Assembly (NCBI GenBank): GCA_020723345.1
Contig: DYJA01000047.1
Coordinates: forward strand, 1 to 49,072
Direction: 5' to 3'
Source of the DNA: Candidatus Aquidulcis sp.
Lineage (GTDB): Bacteria > Chloroflexota > Anaerolineae > UBA4142
DNA length: 49,072 nt
Shown here: positions 1 to 6,979 of the stretch, piece after piece
Layout of the letters: the number at the start of each line of letters is the position of its first letter
How positions within the stretch are numbered: position 1 is the stretch's first letter
Notes under the pieces: model-generated
The model's input: the letters and a program-made list of their open reading frames with translations, nothing else
Told to the model about the DNA's origin: nothing
The model's database searches: none
Made by a program: the position numbers and the translations under genes

Positions 1-82
1 TTACGCTTCAGACCGAAGCGCGCGTGACTCCACCTTGTTCTGGAGTGCTACCCTGGATTGGGTTTATTTCCGATAATGTCTA

Positions 83-1018
83 GTGAGCGAATTTGCCGGT
101 GTCGCCGCGAGCATGGAAATTTTCGGCGTCAGCAAGTACATCTCGGTGCCGCTCGTCGCGCTTGGCGTGTGGTTGTTGATCGTCAAGGCAAATTACAAAT
201 TCGTCGAGCGGATCTTTTTGATCGCGAGCGCGATCTATTTCGCGTATGTGTTGTCAGGAATCTTGGCGAACCCACCCTGGGGCACAGTCCTCCAAGCCGT
301 CCACACGCCGACGTTTCATTTCCAAGTCGGCTACGTGACGATTTTTGTAACGGTCATCGGCACGACGATTGCGCCGTGGATGCAATTTTATCAGCAAGCG
401 TCGATCGTGGACAAAGGACTCAAAGTCGACGAACTGGGGTACGAACGGATCGACGTGATCGTCGGCTCACTCTTCGCGGTGCTCGTCGCGGCGTTCATCA
501 CGATTGCGTGCGCGGCGACCTTGTTCGCGAACGGCGTCCGCATCGAAACCGCGCAGGATGCCGCGCTCGCGCTGAAACCACTGGCAGGCAATTACGCGGC
601 GACGCTGTTCGCGCTCGGCTTGCTCAACGCGTCCGTTTTCTCCGCCGCGATCCTGCCGCTTTCGACCGCGTACGTCGTGTGTGAAGCGTTTGGCTGGGAG
701 ATGGGCGTGAGTCACGATTGGAAAGACGCGCCGGTCTTTTTCGGTGTGTATACCGCGCTGATCGTGCTGGGCGCGGCGATCATTCTGCTGCCGATCCGCT
801 CGCTCGTCGAGACGATGCTCGCAAGTCAAACACTGAACGGCGTGCTGCTGCCGATCATTTTGATCACGATGCTAAAGTTGATCAACGACGAACGCTTGAT
901 GGGCAAGTACATCAACGGGCGCGTCTTCAACGTGATCGCGTGGGCGATGGTGATCGCGCTGATCGCGCTGACCGCGCTTCTCGTCGTGACCAGCGTTTTC
1001 CCAGGGGTCTTTCGCTGA
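83..1018 (+). CDS. Nramp-type divalent metal transporter, 5' part missing
   Basis: Secondary transporter of the Nramp (SLC11) fold; this piece covers roughly transmembrane helix 3 to the C-terminus. The first residues, SEFAGVAASMEIFGVSKYIS, match the conserved helix-3 region, so the N-terminal two helices, including the helix-1 metal site, lie outside the window. The helix-6 position reads TIAPWMQFYQQ where manganese/iron Nramps carry the MPH motif, which suggests the Nramp-related branch that includes magnesium transporters (inference). The frame cannot be extended upstream: a TAA lies at 74-76, although pieces resembling the preceding helix appear in other frames, so bases 1-82 probably contain indels. 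The GTG at 83 is only the first usable codon, not a real start. Metal specificity is uncertain; membership of the fold is fairly sure. Confidence 0.8.
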   Translation: MSEFAGVAASMEIFGVSKYISVPLVALGVWLLIVKANYKFVERIFLIASAIYFAYVLSGILANPPWGTVLQAVHTPTFHFQVGYVTIFVTVIGTTIAPWMQFYQQASIVDKGLKVDELGYERIDVIVGSLFAVLVAAFITIACAATLFANGVRIETAQDAALALKPLAGNYAATLFALGLLNASVFSAAILPLSTAYVVCEAFGWEMGVSHDWKDAPVFFGVYTALIVLGAAIILLPIRSLVETMLASQTLNGVLLPIILITMLKLINDERLMGKYINGRVFNVIAWAMVIALIALTALLVVTSVFPGVFR

Positions 1019-1070
1019 CAAATGTTTTGCGGTATAATTCGCGCAATTCTTTTATCGGAGCAATCAACCC

Positions 1071-2105
1071 ATGGCGAACGAAAATTCAAACGATATTTGC
1101 GATTTGACAATCATCGGCGCGGGACCCTCGGGACTGTTTGGCTCGTTCTACGCCGGTCTGCGCGAGTTGTGCACCAAAATATTCGACGTGCTGCCCGAAG
1201 TCGGCGGACAACTCGCAGTGCTGTACCCGGAGAAATTTATTTACGACGTGCCGGGGCATCCCAAGATTCTTGCCAAGGATTTGGTCAAACTATTGCAAGA
1301 GCAAGCGATGCAGTGGAAACCGACGCTGTGCCTCGGCAATCGCGTAACCGACTTGCGGCGGCGCGCCGACGGTATTCTCGAATTGGACGCCGGAGGGATG
1401 ACGCATCTCTCGAAAACCGTGCTCATCACCGCCGGGGTTGGCGCGTTCACCGCGAACAAACTGACGCTGGAAAATATCGGCAGGTTCGAAGGGCGCGGCG
1501 TCTACTATTTTGTCCAGGATAAGATGGTTTTTCGAGGCAAACGCCTGCTCATCGTCGGCGGCGGCGACAGCGCGGTCGATTGGGCGCTCAATCTCAAGGA
1601 TTACGCCAAGTCCATCACGTTGATTCATCGCCGCGATCAGTTCCGCGCCGCGCCGGCAAGCATCACCGAACTGAGCAATTCGCCGGTGAACGTGCGAACC
1701 TTTCACGAACTCAAACGTATTTCGGGTGAAAGTCAGATCGAGCGCGCGGTCATCTGCGACAATCGCACGAAAGAAGAAACGGCTCTCGATGTGGATGCGG
1801 TTTTGCTGAATCTGGGATTCAAAGCCGATCTCGGTCCCATCAAGAAATGGGGACTGGAATTGCAGGGTACGCGCTACATCAAAGTCAACGCGCGCATGGA
1901 GACGAATTTGCCCGGCGTTTACGCCGCCGGAGACATCGCCGCGCAGCCCGCTGTTGAACCGGTCAACTTGATCGCGACCGGGTTTGCCCAAGCGACGCTC
2001 GCCGTCAACGTAGCGGTGACGCACATCAATCCGCAAGCCAAAGTCTTTCCCGGTCACAGCAGCGAACGGAGATTGTGCTCAATCAAAGACCTTCCAGGTT
2101 TTTAG
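1071..2105 (+). CDS. Ferredoxin-NADP(+) reductase, thioredoxin-reductase-like (FNR2/YumC type)
   Basis: Flavoprotein of 344 residues that moves electrons between NADPH and ferredoxin or flavodoxin in the cytoplasm. The FAD-binding GAGPSG motif is at residues 16-21 and the NADPH-binding GGGDSAVDWA motif is near residue 163. The second FAD motif is YAAGDIAAQP, near the C-terminus. The CxxC redox pair of true thioredoxin reductases is absent, and the GHSSE stretch near the end is typical of the YumC branch. The start ATG follows a GGAG-like site, and a TATAAT box sits at 1033-1038 with no clear -35. The last residues, KDLPGF and the stop TAG, are encoded by a 34-bp palindrome at 2087-2120, so the native C-terminus has been replaced or extended by the repeat. 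Confidence 0.88.
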   Translation: MANENSNDICDLTIIGAGPSGLFGSFYAGLRELCTKIFDVLPEVGGQLAVLYPEKFIYDVPGHPKILAKDLVKLLQEQAMQWKPTLCLGNRVTDLRRRADGILELDAGGMTHLSKTVLITAGVGAFTANKLTLENIGRFEGRGVYYFVQDKMVFRGKRLLIVGGGDSAVDWALNLKDYAKSITLIHRRDQFRAAPASITELSNSPVNVRTFHELKRISGESQIERAVICDNRTKEETALDVDAVLLNLGFKADLGPIKKWGLELQGTRYIKVNARMETNLPGVYAAGDIAAQPAVEPVNLIATGFAQATLAVNVAVTHINPQAKVFPGHSSERRLCSIKDLPGF

Positions 2106-2120
2106 AAACCTGGAAGGTCT
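2087..2120. terminator. Palindrome acting as two-way terminator; carries the FNR stop codon
   Basis: Near-perfect 34-bp inverted repeat with arm AGACCTTCCAGGTTT, followed on the plus strand by a T-run at 2119-2124. It lies between the convergent FNR and LysM genes and could terminate both. The FNR stop TAG (2103-2105) lies in its loop. The same arm recurs at 22129-22161, and a diverged relative lies at 8688-8722, so it belongs to a dispersed family rather than being a unique terminator. Confidence 0.8.
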
Positions 2121-2125
2121 TTTTG

Positions 2126-3259
2126 TCAATACCACACGAACGCGCGCGTCATGCTGGGCGGACTTGTCGCCACAACCGGCGCACGCGGCGTTTTCTGGCT
2201 TACCACCATCACGTACCACGCAAACTGCGTGCCGCTCGAGTTTGCGCCGGGATAATCCGCCGCATCGAGTTTGACGCTTGTTCCCTGCCGGACCTGGCGC
2301 ACGATCGATTTCTTTTCGCCGTTCCACGCGTAATCGATGCGCAGTACGTAAAATTCTTCGGGCTTGAGTGTTCCCGGCGATTCCCAACCCAGCGTTGGAA
2401 TTTCTTTGCTGCCGCGAAACACTTGACCTTCGGGGGGCCACAGTAAATTCGGCGCGGCGTACGCGAACGGCGCGGGCGGCGTCGGCGAAACATTCACGAC
2501 CGGCGCGGGCGGAGGCGTCGGCGACCACGCGCCCGTCGGCACGAGCAACACCTGACCAATCGAAAGAAAATCGCTGTCCAATTGATTCGCCAATCGAATC
2601 GCGTCCACCGTCGAGCCATAACTCGCGGCGATGGTGATCAAGGTATCGCCGCGCTGGACGATATGACGAATCACCCCCGCAGAACCGGCGGAGGTCGCCG
2701 ATGTCGGGGGTGATTGAAACGAAAGTGGAGTAGGTGTGCCTCCCGGCGATGTTGGATTCGAACCGGGCGGCGGTGTGGGAGTCGGCAACGGAATGATCAA
2801 ATCCTCGCCGATCCGGATCGTGTCATCCTTCAAGCCATTCGCGTTTTTGATCGCCTGAACCGACACTTTGTAGCGCGCCGCGATTTCGATGAGCGAATCG
2901 CCGGGCTTGACCCGATACTTGATCGTCACCGGCGTTGGTCCCACCGATGGCGTGGGTACACTCGTCGCCAAAATGACCGTGATGATCGGCGCTACCGCGG
3001 ATGGTGTGCGCGTCGGCGTCGGCGTAGCAACGACCGCGCCGAAACCCAGGCGCGCCGGACCACCCAACAGCACGAACGCGGCAGCCACGACAACGACGAT
3101 GAGTAACACAATACCTCCAATCACGAGCCAAGGTGGTAGCGAATCATTCGTCGTTTCGCCAAGATGCGCCGGCACGCGTTGCACCATACGTTCGTGGCGC
3201 CACGGTTCTGATCGTCCTGGTCGTGAGGGAGGAGGGGGTGTTGATCGCCCAGATGTCAT
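2126..3259 (-). CDS. Membrane-anchored protein with two LysM domains
   Basis: Protein of 377 residues with a charged N-terminal tail, one transmembrane helix near residues 44-66 (VIGGIVLLIVVVVAAAFVLL), a Thr/Pro-rich linker and two LysM domains. LysM domains bind N-acetylglucosamine-containing glycans such as peptidoglycan. The first starts near YRVKPGDSLIEIAARY and the second near HIVQRGDTLITIAASY. A C-terminal region of about 120 residues (LLWPPEGQVF onward) looks like a beta-rich ligand or wall-binding domain that I do not recognise. The topology puts the LysM domains outside the cell. The gene is last in the minus-strand block but has its own promoter at 3306-3334, inside the end of the upstream gene. 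An AGGA site precedes the ATG. Role: probably cell-wall attachment or sensing (inference). Confidence 0.8.
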   Translation of the reverse strand: MTSGRSTPPPPSRPGRSEPWRHERMVQRVPAHLGETTNDSLPPWLVIGGIVLLIVVVVAAAFVLLGGPARLGFGAVVATPTPTRTPSAVAPIITVILATSVPTPSVGPTPVTIKYRVKPGDSLIEIAARYKVSVQAIKNANGLKDDTIRIGEDLIIPLPTPTPPPGSNPTSPGGTPTPLSFQSPPTSATSAGSAGVIRHIVQRGDTLITIAASYGSTVDAIRLANQLDSDFLSIGQVLLVPTGAWSPTPPPAPVVNVSPTPPAPFAYAAPNLLWPPEGQVFRGSKEIPTLGWESPGTLKPEEFYVLRIDYAWNGEKKSIVRQVRQGTSVKLDAADYPGANSSGTQFAWYVMVVSQKTPRAPVVATSPPSMTRAFVWY

Positions 3260-3283
3260 AAAGGATTCCTGCTCAACCCAATC

Positions 3284-5128
3284 TCATCGTCCAATTTCTG
3301 ATCCTATTATAGCAAACCTTTTGAATTTTGCCAACAAGGAAACAAAGCCCACAACGCACAAACTTGCGACAGAAATCACCGCGCCAATCTGGCGAATCGG
3401 CGTATCTTCAAAACGTAATCGGACGCTGTGCGCTCCGGCGGGCACGCGCAAAAGAATCAATCCTTGCTCGCCGTACGGTTCCGGTTCGACGCGCCGCTCA
3501 TCCATCGTCGCGACCCAGCCGGGAAAATAGCGCGTGTACACCAACACGCGCGTCGGCGCGCTCGCGGTGACGCGCAACTCAGTCGATTGCCCGCCGTACC
3601 GCAGCGTCTCGACCGTCGCGCCTTCGTCCAGCGCGATGGCTTTATGCAATTTCTCTCCGGCGATATATTGCGCGACCAACGGCGAATCTTTGGGACGATC
3701 ACCCGTCATCCAAATCGTGTCGCCGAGCAATTCGCCGTACTTGGTTTCAAATTCCATTTGCGTTTGATAATTGAAAATCGCGTCAGTGTGTTGCGGTTGC
3801 GTGTACGCGTAATTCGCGACGACAAAAAGCAAAGCGACTGCGAGCGCGGGCGCAAGTTCGCGCGCGTCCTCGGCAAACGCGTACAACGCCGCGCCAGACA
3901 AGAACGCAAGCGCGAACGCCGCGATGATCAGCAAGCGCCACGGGAATTGCGCAAACCCGATCACCGCCGCGAACGGTTCCCACAACGGCGCGGAAATCGG
4001 CAGCATCGCGAACACCATCGCGCCGACAATCGCCGCGAACAGCCCGATATGCGCGCGGAGCGCGCCGCGCGTTTTGGCGATTGCGCCAACGGCGAGGAGG
4101 GCAAGCAGCGTCGGGATCAAACCGAGTTGCAGCGAGAATTGATCGCCGCCGCTTTCGCCCGCATAGCCATAGCCCCAAAACGGCGACAAGAGTTGATTCG
4201 CGTTGAGAAAATGTTTGCGATAGTTGAAAAAACCGCCGATGAGCGGATCGCTTGTCAAATATTTTTGCTCAAACAAAACCGGGAGCAGAAAGACGGCGGC
4301 GATACCAAGCGCGAGAAGAATAGATAAAAGCGGAAAGATGATCGATGGAAGAGAAAACGTGACGCGTGATGCGTGCTGCGTGCTGTGTGAAATGTGTTGC
4401 GTGATGCCTGACGCGTCCGGCGGTCGGCGGTCGGCGGTCGGTGGTCTCGATGCGGCGAGCAAAAACAAAATGTACAAACCGATAATCGGCGTGAACAACA
4501 CCGCCATCGAAATATGCGCGAGGATCAGCAGCGCGTACGAGAGCGCGGCGGCGGCGATATAGCGTGGTTGGCGCGTCATCGCGAGTTCGTAAAACGCCCA
4601 ACAGATCAGCGGCGGAAAAACGAACGCGGTCAATTCGGCTTGCGCGGCGCGAACGTACAGATCGACAAGGTGGTACGGAATGTAAACATACGCAATCGCC
4701 GCGACGAATCCGGCGTTTCTGCCTAGCACGCGCGAGGCAAAAAGATACATCGTCAGCGCAGAACAAAATACCGCGAGTCCATCTACCAATTTGACCGCGC
4801 TGACAAAATCGAATCCGACGAGATGGAACGCCTCGCCGACGAAAAAAGGGAGCGGCGCGAGAATGAGCCACAAGGGATAGCCGTAGCCGAACGTCATATC
4901 GGCTGCCCAACGCGGATACCACGCGCCGTCGCGCAGCGTCGCGTCGAACATTTGCAAAAAGTAAACCGAGTGCCGCGCGTCGTGCGCGTCGATGAAATAC
5001 CCCGGCGCGGTCAATGGCGCGAGCGCGAACGCGCAGAAGGCGAGAATCAGGGCGGCAGGATGAAGGATTGACTGTGGCGCAGTTCGCCACAGCCAGGATG
5101 AAATTTTCTGCGCAAGGTTATTTTTCAT
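3284..5128 (-). CDS. Polytopic membrane protein, PTPS-related/GT-C-like, third of three tandem paralogs
   Basis: Protein of 614 residues with about ten or more transmembrane helices and a C-terminal soluble beta domain. The first external loop, with HDARHSVYFLQMFD, DGAWYPRWAADMTFGYGYP and AYVYIPYH, is shared with its two upstream neighbours. It is typical of the family annotated as '6-pyruvoyl-tetrahydropterin synthase-related, membrane protein', which resembles lipid-linked glycosyltransferases (GT-C) and YfhO. A role in surface glycan assembly is inferred. Its ATG overlaps the TGA of the previous gene (ATGA). About the first 25 residues and residues about 227-257 (RPPTADRRP and TQHASRV stretches) are encoded by repeat elements. 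The second of these is an in-frame loop insertion between helices. Confidence 0.75.
   Translation of the reverse strand: MKNNLAQKISSWLWRTAPQSILHPAALILAFCAFALAPLTAPGYFIDAHDARHSVYFLQMFDATLRDGAWYPRWAADMTFGYGYPLWLILAPLPFFVGEAFHLVGFDFVSAVKLVDGLAVFCSALTMYLFASRVLGRNAGFVAAIAYVYIPYHLVDLYVRAAQAELTAFVFPPLICWAFYELAMTRQPRYIAAAALSYALLILAHISMAVLFTPIIGLYILFLLAASRPPTADRRPPDASGITQHISHSTQHASRVTFSLPSIIFPLLSILLALGIAAVFLLPVLFEQKYLTSDPLIGGFFNYRKHFLNANQLLSPFWGYGYAGESGGDQFSLQLGLIPTLLALLAVGAIAKTRGALRAHIGLFAAIVGAMVFAMLPISAPLWEPFAAVIGFAQFPWRLLIIAAFALAFLSGAALYAFAEDARELAPALAVALLFVVANYAYTQPQHTDAIFNYQTQMEFETKYGELLGDTIWMTGDRPKDSPLVAQYIAGEKLHKAIALDEGATVETLRYGGQSTELRVTASAPTRVLVYTRYFPGWVATMDERRVEPEPYGEQGLILLRVPAGAHSVRLRFEDTPIRQIGAVISVASLCVVGFVSLLAKFKRFAIIGSEIGR
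3306..3334 (-). promoter_or_regulatory. Promoter of the LysM gene
   Basis: On the minus strand TTGGCA (3334-3329) is followed after 17 bp by TATAAT (3311-3306). The predicted start of transcription is about 30-40 bases upstream of the LysM ATG. It lies within the last codons of the preceding membrane-protein gene. Confidence 0.65.
4358..4449. repeat. Heptamer repeat element inserted in frame in a membrane-protein gene
   Basis: Two 7-bp word arrays lie back to back. On the plus strand these are GTGATGC-like units (GTGATGC, GTGCTGC, GTGCTGT, GTGTTGC) and then about four GGCGGTC units. The host gene reads the opposite strand, where neither word creates a stop. The encoded residues fall in a loop between helices. 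The GTGATGC word also occurs at 6258-6285, 6939-6978 and 13049-13078, and the GGCGGTC word at 8152-8184 and 30949-30979. Confidence 0.85.
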
Positions 5129-5154
5129 CCTTTATCCTTCCGCCTTCTGCCTTT
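5054..5154. repeat. Repeat element spanning a stop/start junction
   Basis: In the minus orientation this holds imperfect 7-bp units (AGGCAGA, AGGCGGA, AGGATAA, AGGATGA). They supply the last codons and TGA of the upstream gene and the overlapping ATG of the downstream gene. A hairpin with arms TGTGGCG/CGCCACA (5073-5091) and inverted ATCCTTC-type words follow within the first codons of the downstream gene. Confidence 0.7.
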
Positions 5155-6933
5155 GTCGCGTATGTCCCAGATCACCAACCCGAGCGCGAGCAAAATGCTT
5201 GCCGCCGAAATCCAATGTCCAGCGATGCGCGGCGGCGTGTCGTCGAAACGCAGCAACAACCACTGTTCTTGCCCTTGCGGAATGTGAACGCGGATCCGTC
5301 CCAACGGATCGTCCGGGTCAACGTCAAGCGGCAATTCGCGAATAATCTCGGTCGTCTTGGGCTTTGTCAAATACGCGCGCCAGCCGGGATAGTAAAAGGT
5401 GTTGAACGAAATCACCGCATCTTCTTGCGCGTGATAGACGATCTGCTCACCGTTCGCGTGCAACCCGGCGAAATCGGGCAGGACGCCGATCCAAACTTTG
5501 TCCGTGTCAATGTGCGTATAATCGATTTTTGATCTCAAGCGTTTCCCGGCAAAGTACACATCCGCCATCGGCGACCAATCGGGAATCTCCTTGACCGTCG
5601 AGGTCGAACCGGTCATTTCACCCGCGCTCTGCTGAAAGCGAAACAATCCCAGGATACTGACCGGTCCCTCTTGCGGTTCAAGGATCATTTGCGCGGTGAG
5701 ATATGGGAAACTGCCGAGCACGATCAGCAAACCGAGCAAGATCGTCGGCAAGGGAAAATGGTGCGCGGCGTTGTCCGGTTCGTCAGTCAAAACAATCGCG
5801 CCCGCGAGCGCGGCAAGCGGGAGCATCGTCAGCGTCAGCAGCCGCCAGGGAAATTGCGCGAAAGAAAGAATCGGGCGCAGCACGCTCCACAACGGCAGCG
5901 AAATCGCAAGCATGAGCGCGGCGACGATCACCGCCATCGCGAGAAAGAACACCCAAAAGCGGCGCGTGTTGCGCGGATTGCGCGCAATCGCGAGGATGGA
6001 AAAAATCGCGAGGAGCACCGGGACGACGCCGAGTTGAAACGACATGTCGTCGCGGGGGCCGGGATTGCTGATGCCAAAGCCCCACGCCGGGCTGAAGAGT
6101 TGGAAAAAATAGGCAAAGTGGTTGGTGTAATCGTAGTAATTTCCCAACCATTGATCGGTGCGGACGAATTGATATTCGAGCACGGCGGGGATGAAAAACA
6201 CGGCGACGATGCCAAGACCGAGCGCGAGCGCGGCGAGGGAGGGCAGACCGAGACGGATGAAACGTGATGCGTGATGCGTGTTCCGTTCGAGCGTCTGCAT
6301 CTCACCGAGGATCAGGAACAGAACCCAGGCACCCAGGACGACGGTGAAGAGCATCGCGACGCCGTTGTGCGAAAACATCATCGCGGCGTACGCGAACGCG
6401 GCGGCGACAATTGCGATACGATTTGAGCGGACGACGGTTTCATAGAAACCCCACAACGTCAGCGGCAAAAAAATCAGCGCGACCGATTCGGCGAGCGCGG
6501 CGCGCACGTACACGTCGGCGATATGGTACGGAATGTAGACGTACGCCAATCCGGAGAGAAACGCGGCTTGGCTCGATCCGGTCAAGCGTTTGATGAACGC
6601 GAACATCGCAACGCCGGATAACACGATTGCCAACGCGAAAACGATTTTCGTCGCGGTCACGAAATCGAAACCGAGCAGGTGGAACGCTTCGCTGACGTAC
6701 AACGCGCCCGGCGCGTAGATGTTGAACATCGGATAGCCGTAGCCAAACGTGTAATCGGGCGCCCAGCGCGGATAGTAGATGCCGTCCTGAATCGAGCGGT
6801 CGAACTCGAACAAAAAGTAAACCGAATGACGCCCATCGTGCGCGCCCCAAAAATAGCCGGGCGCGAGCAGTGGACTGATCGCAAAAAGAGAAAAGAGAAT
6901 CAGAAGGATAAGATAGGGATCGAGTCGTTTCAT
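5125..6933 (-). CDS. Polytopic membrane protein, PTPS-related/GT-C-like, second of three tandem paralogs
   Basis: Protein of 602 residues with a multi-helix membrane domain and a C-terminal soluble domain (from about residue 430) rich in beta structure. The N-terminal loop HDGRHSVYFLFEFD, PRWAPDYTFGYGYP and AYVYIPYHIADVYVRAA match the downstream paralog almost residue for residue, so the two arose by tandem duplication. The family is predicted to be GT-C-like, perhaps moving sugar or polyprenol-linked substrates across the membrane (inference). Residues 217-226 (RNTHHASRF) are encoded by a heptamer repeat in the same loop where the downstream paralog has its larger insertion. The last residues, GRRRKDKG, and the stop are encoded by repeat words. 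No ribosome-binding site is visible before the ATG because a repeat occupies that region (6939-6978). Confidence 0.76.
   Translation of the reverse strand: MKRLDPYLILLILFSLFAISPLLAPGYFWGAHDGRHSVYFLFEFDRSIQDGIYYPRWAPDYTFGYGYPMFNIYAPGALYVSEAFHLLGFDFVTATKIVFALAIVLSGVAMFAFIKRLTGSSQAAFLSGLAYVYIPYHIADVYVRAALAESVALIFLPLTLWGFYETVVRSNRIAIVAAAFAYAAMMFSHNGVAMLFTVVLGAWVLFLILGEMQTLERNTHHASRFIRLGLPSLAALALGLGIVAVFFIPAVLEYQFVRTDQWLGNYYDYTNHFAYFFQLFSPAWGFGISNPGPRDDMSFQLGVVPVLLAIFSILAIARNPRNTRRFWVFFLAMAVIVAALMLAISLPLWSVLRPILSFAQFPWRLLTLTMLPLAALAGAIVLTDEPDNAAHHFPLPTILLGLLIVLGSFPYLTAQMILEPQEGPVSILGLFRFQQSAGEMTGSTSTVKEIPDWSPMADVYFAGKRLRSKIDYTHIDTDKVWIGVLPDFAGLHANGEQIVYHAQEDAVISFNTFYYPGWRAYLTKPKTTEIIRELPLDVDPDDPLGRIRVHIPQGQEQWLLLRFDDTPPRIAGHWISAASILLALGLVIWDIRDKGRRRKDKG
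6258..6285. repeat. Short heptamer array inside a membrane-protein gene
   Basis: About three GTGATGC-type units on the plus strand. The gene reads the complement, encoding THHAS, with no stop. The position matches the insertion loop of the neighbouring paralog (4358-4449). Confidence 0.75.
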
Positions 6934-6938
6934 GGGAA

Positions 6939-6978
6939 GCGTAATACGTGATGCGTGTTACGTGTTGCGTGATATGCG
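6939..6978. repeat. Heptamer array between tandem membrane-protein genes
   Basis: Five or so imperfect 7-bp units (GTAATAC, GTGATGC, GTGTTAC, GTGTTGC, GTGATAT). On the minus strand the array begins directly after the TGA of the 6980-8656 gene and ends a few bases before the next ATG. It therefore fills the whole spacer, including the place of a ribosome-binding site. Confidence 0.85.
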
Positions 6979-6979
6979 C

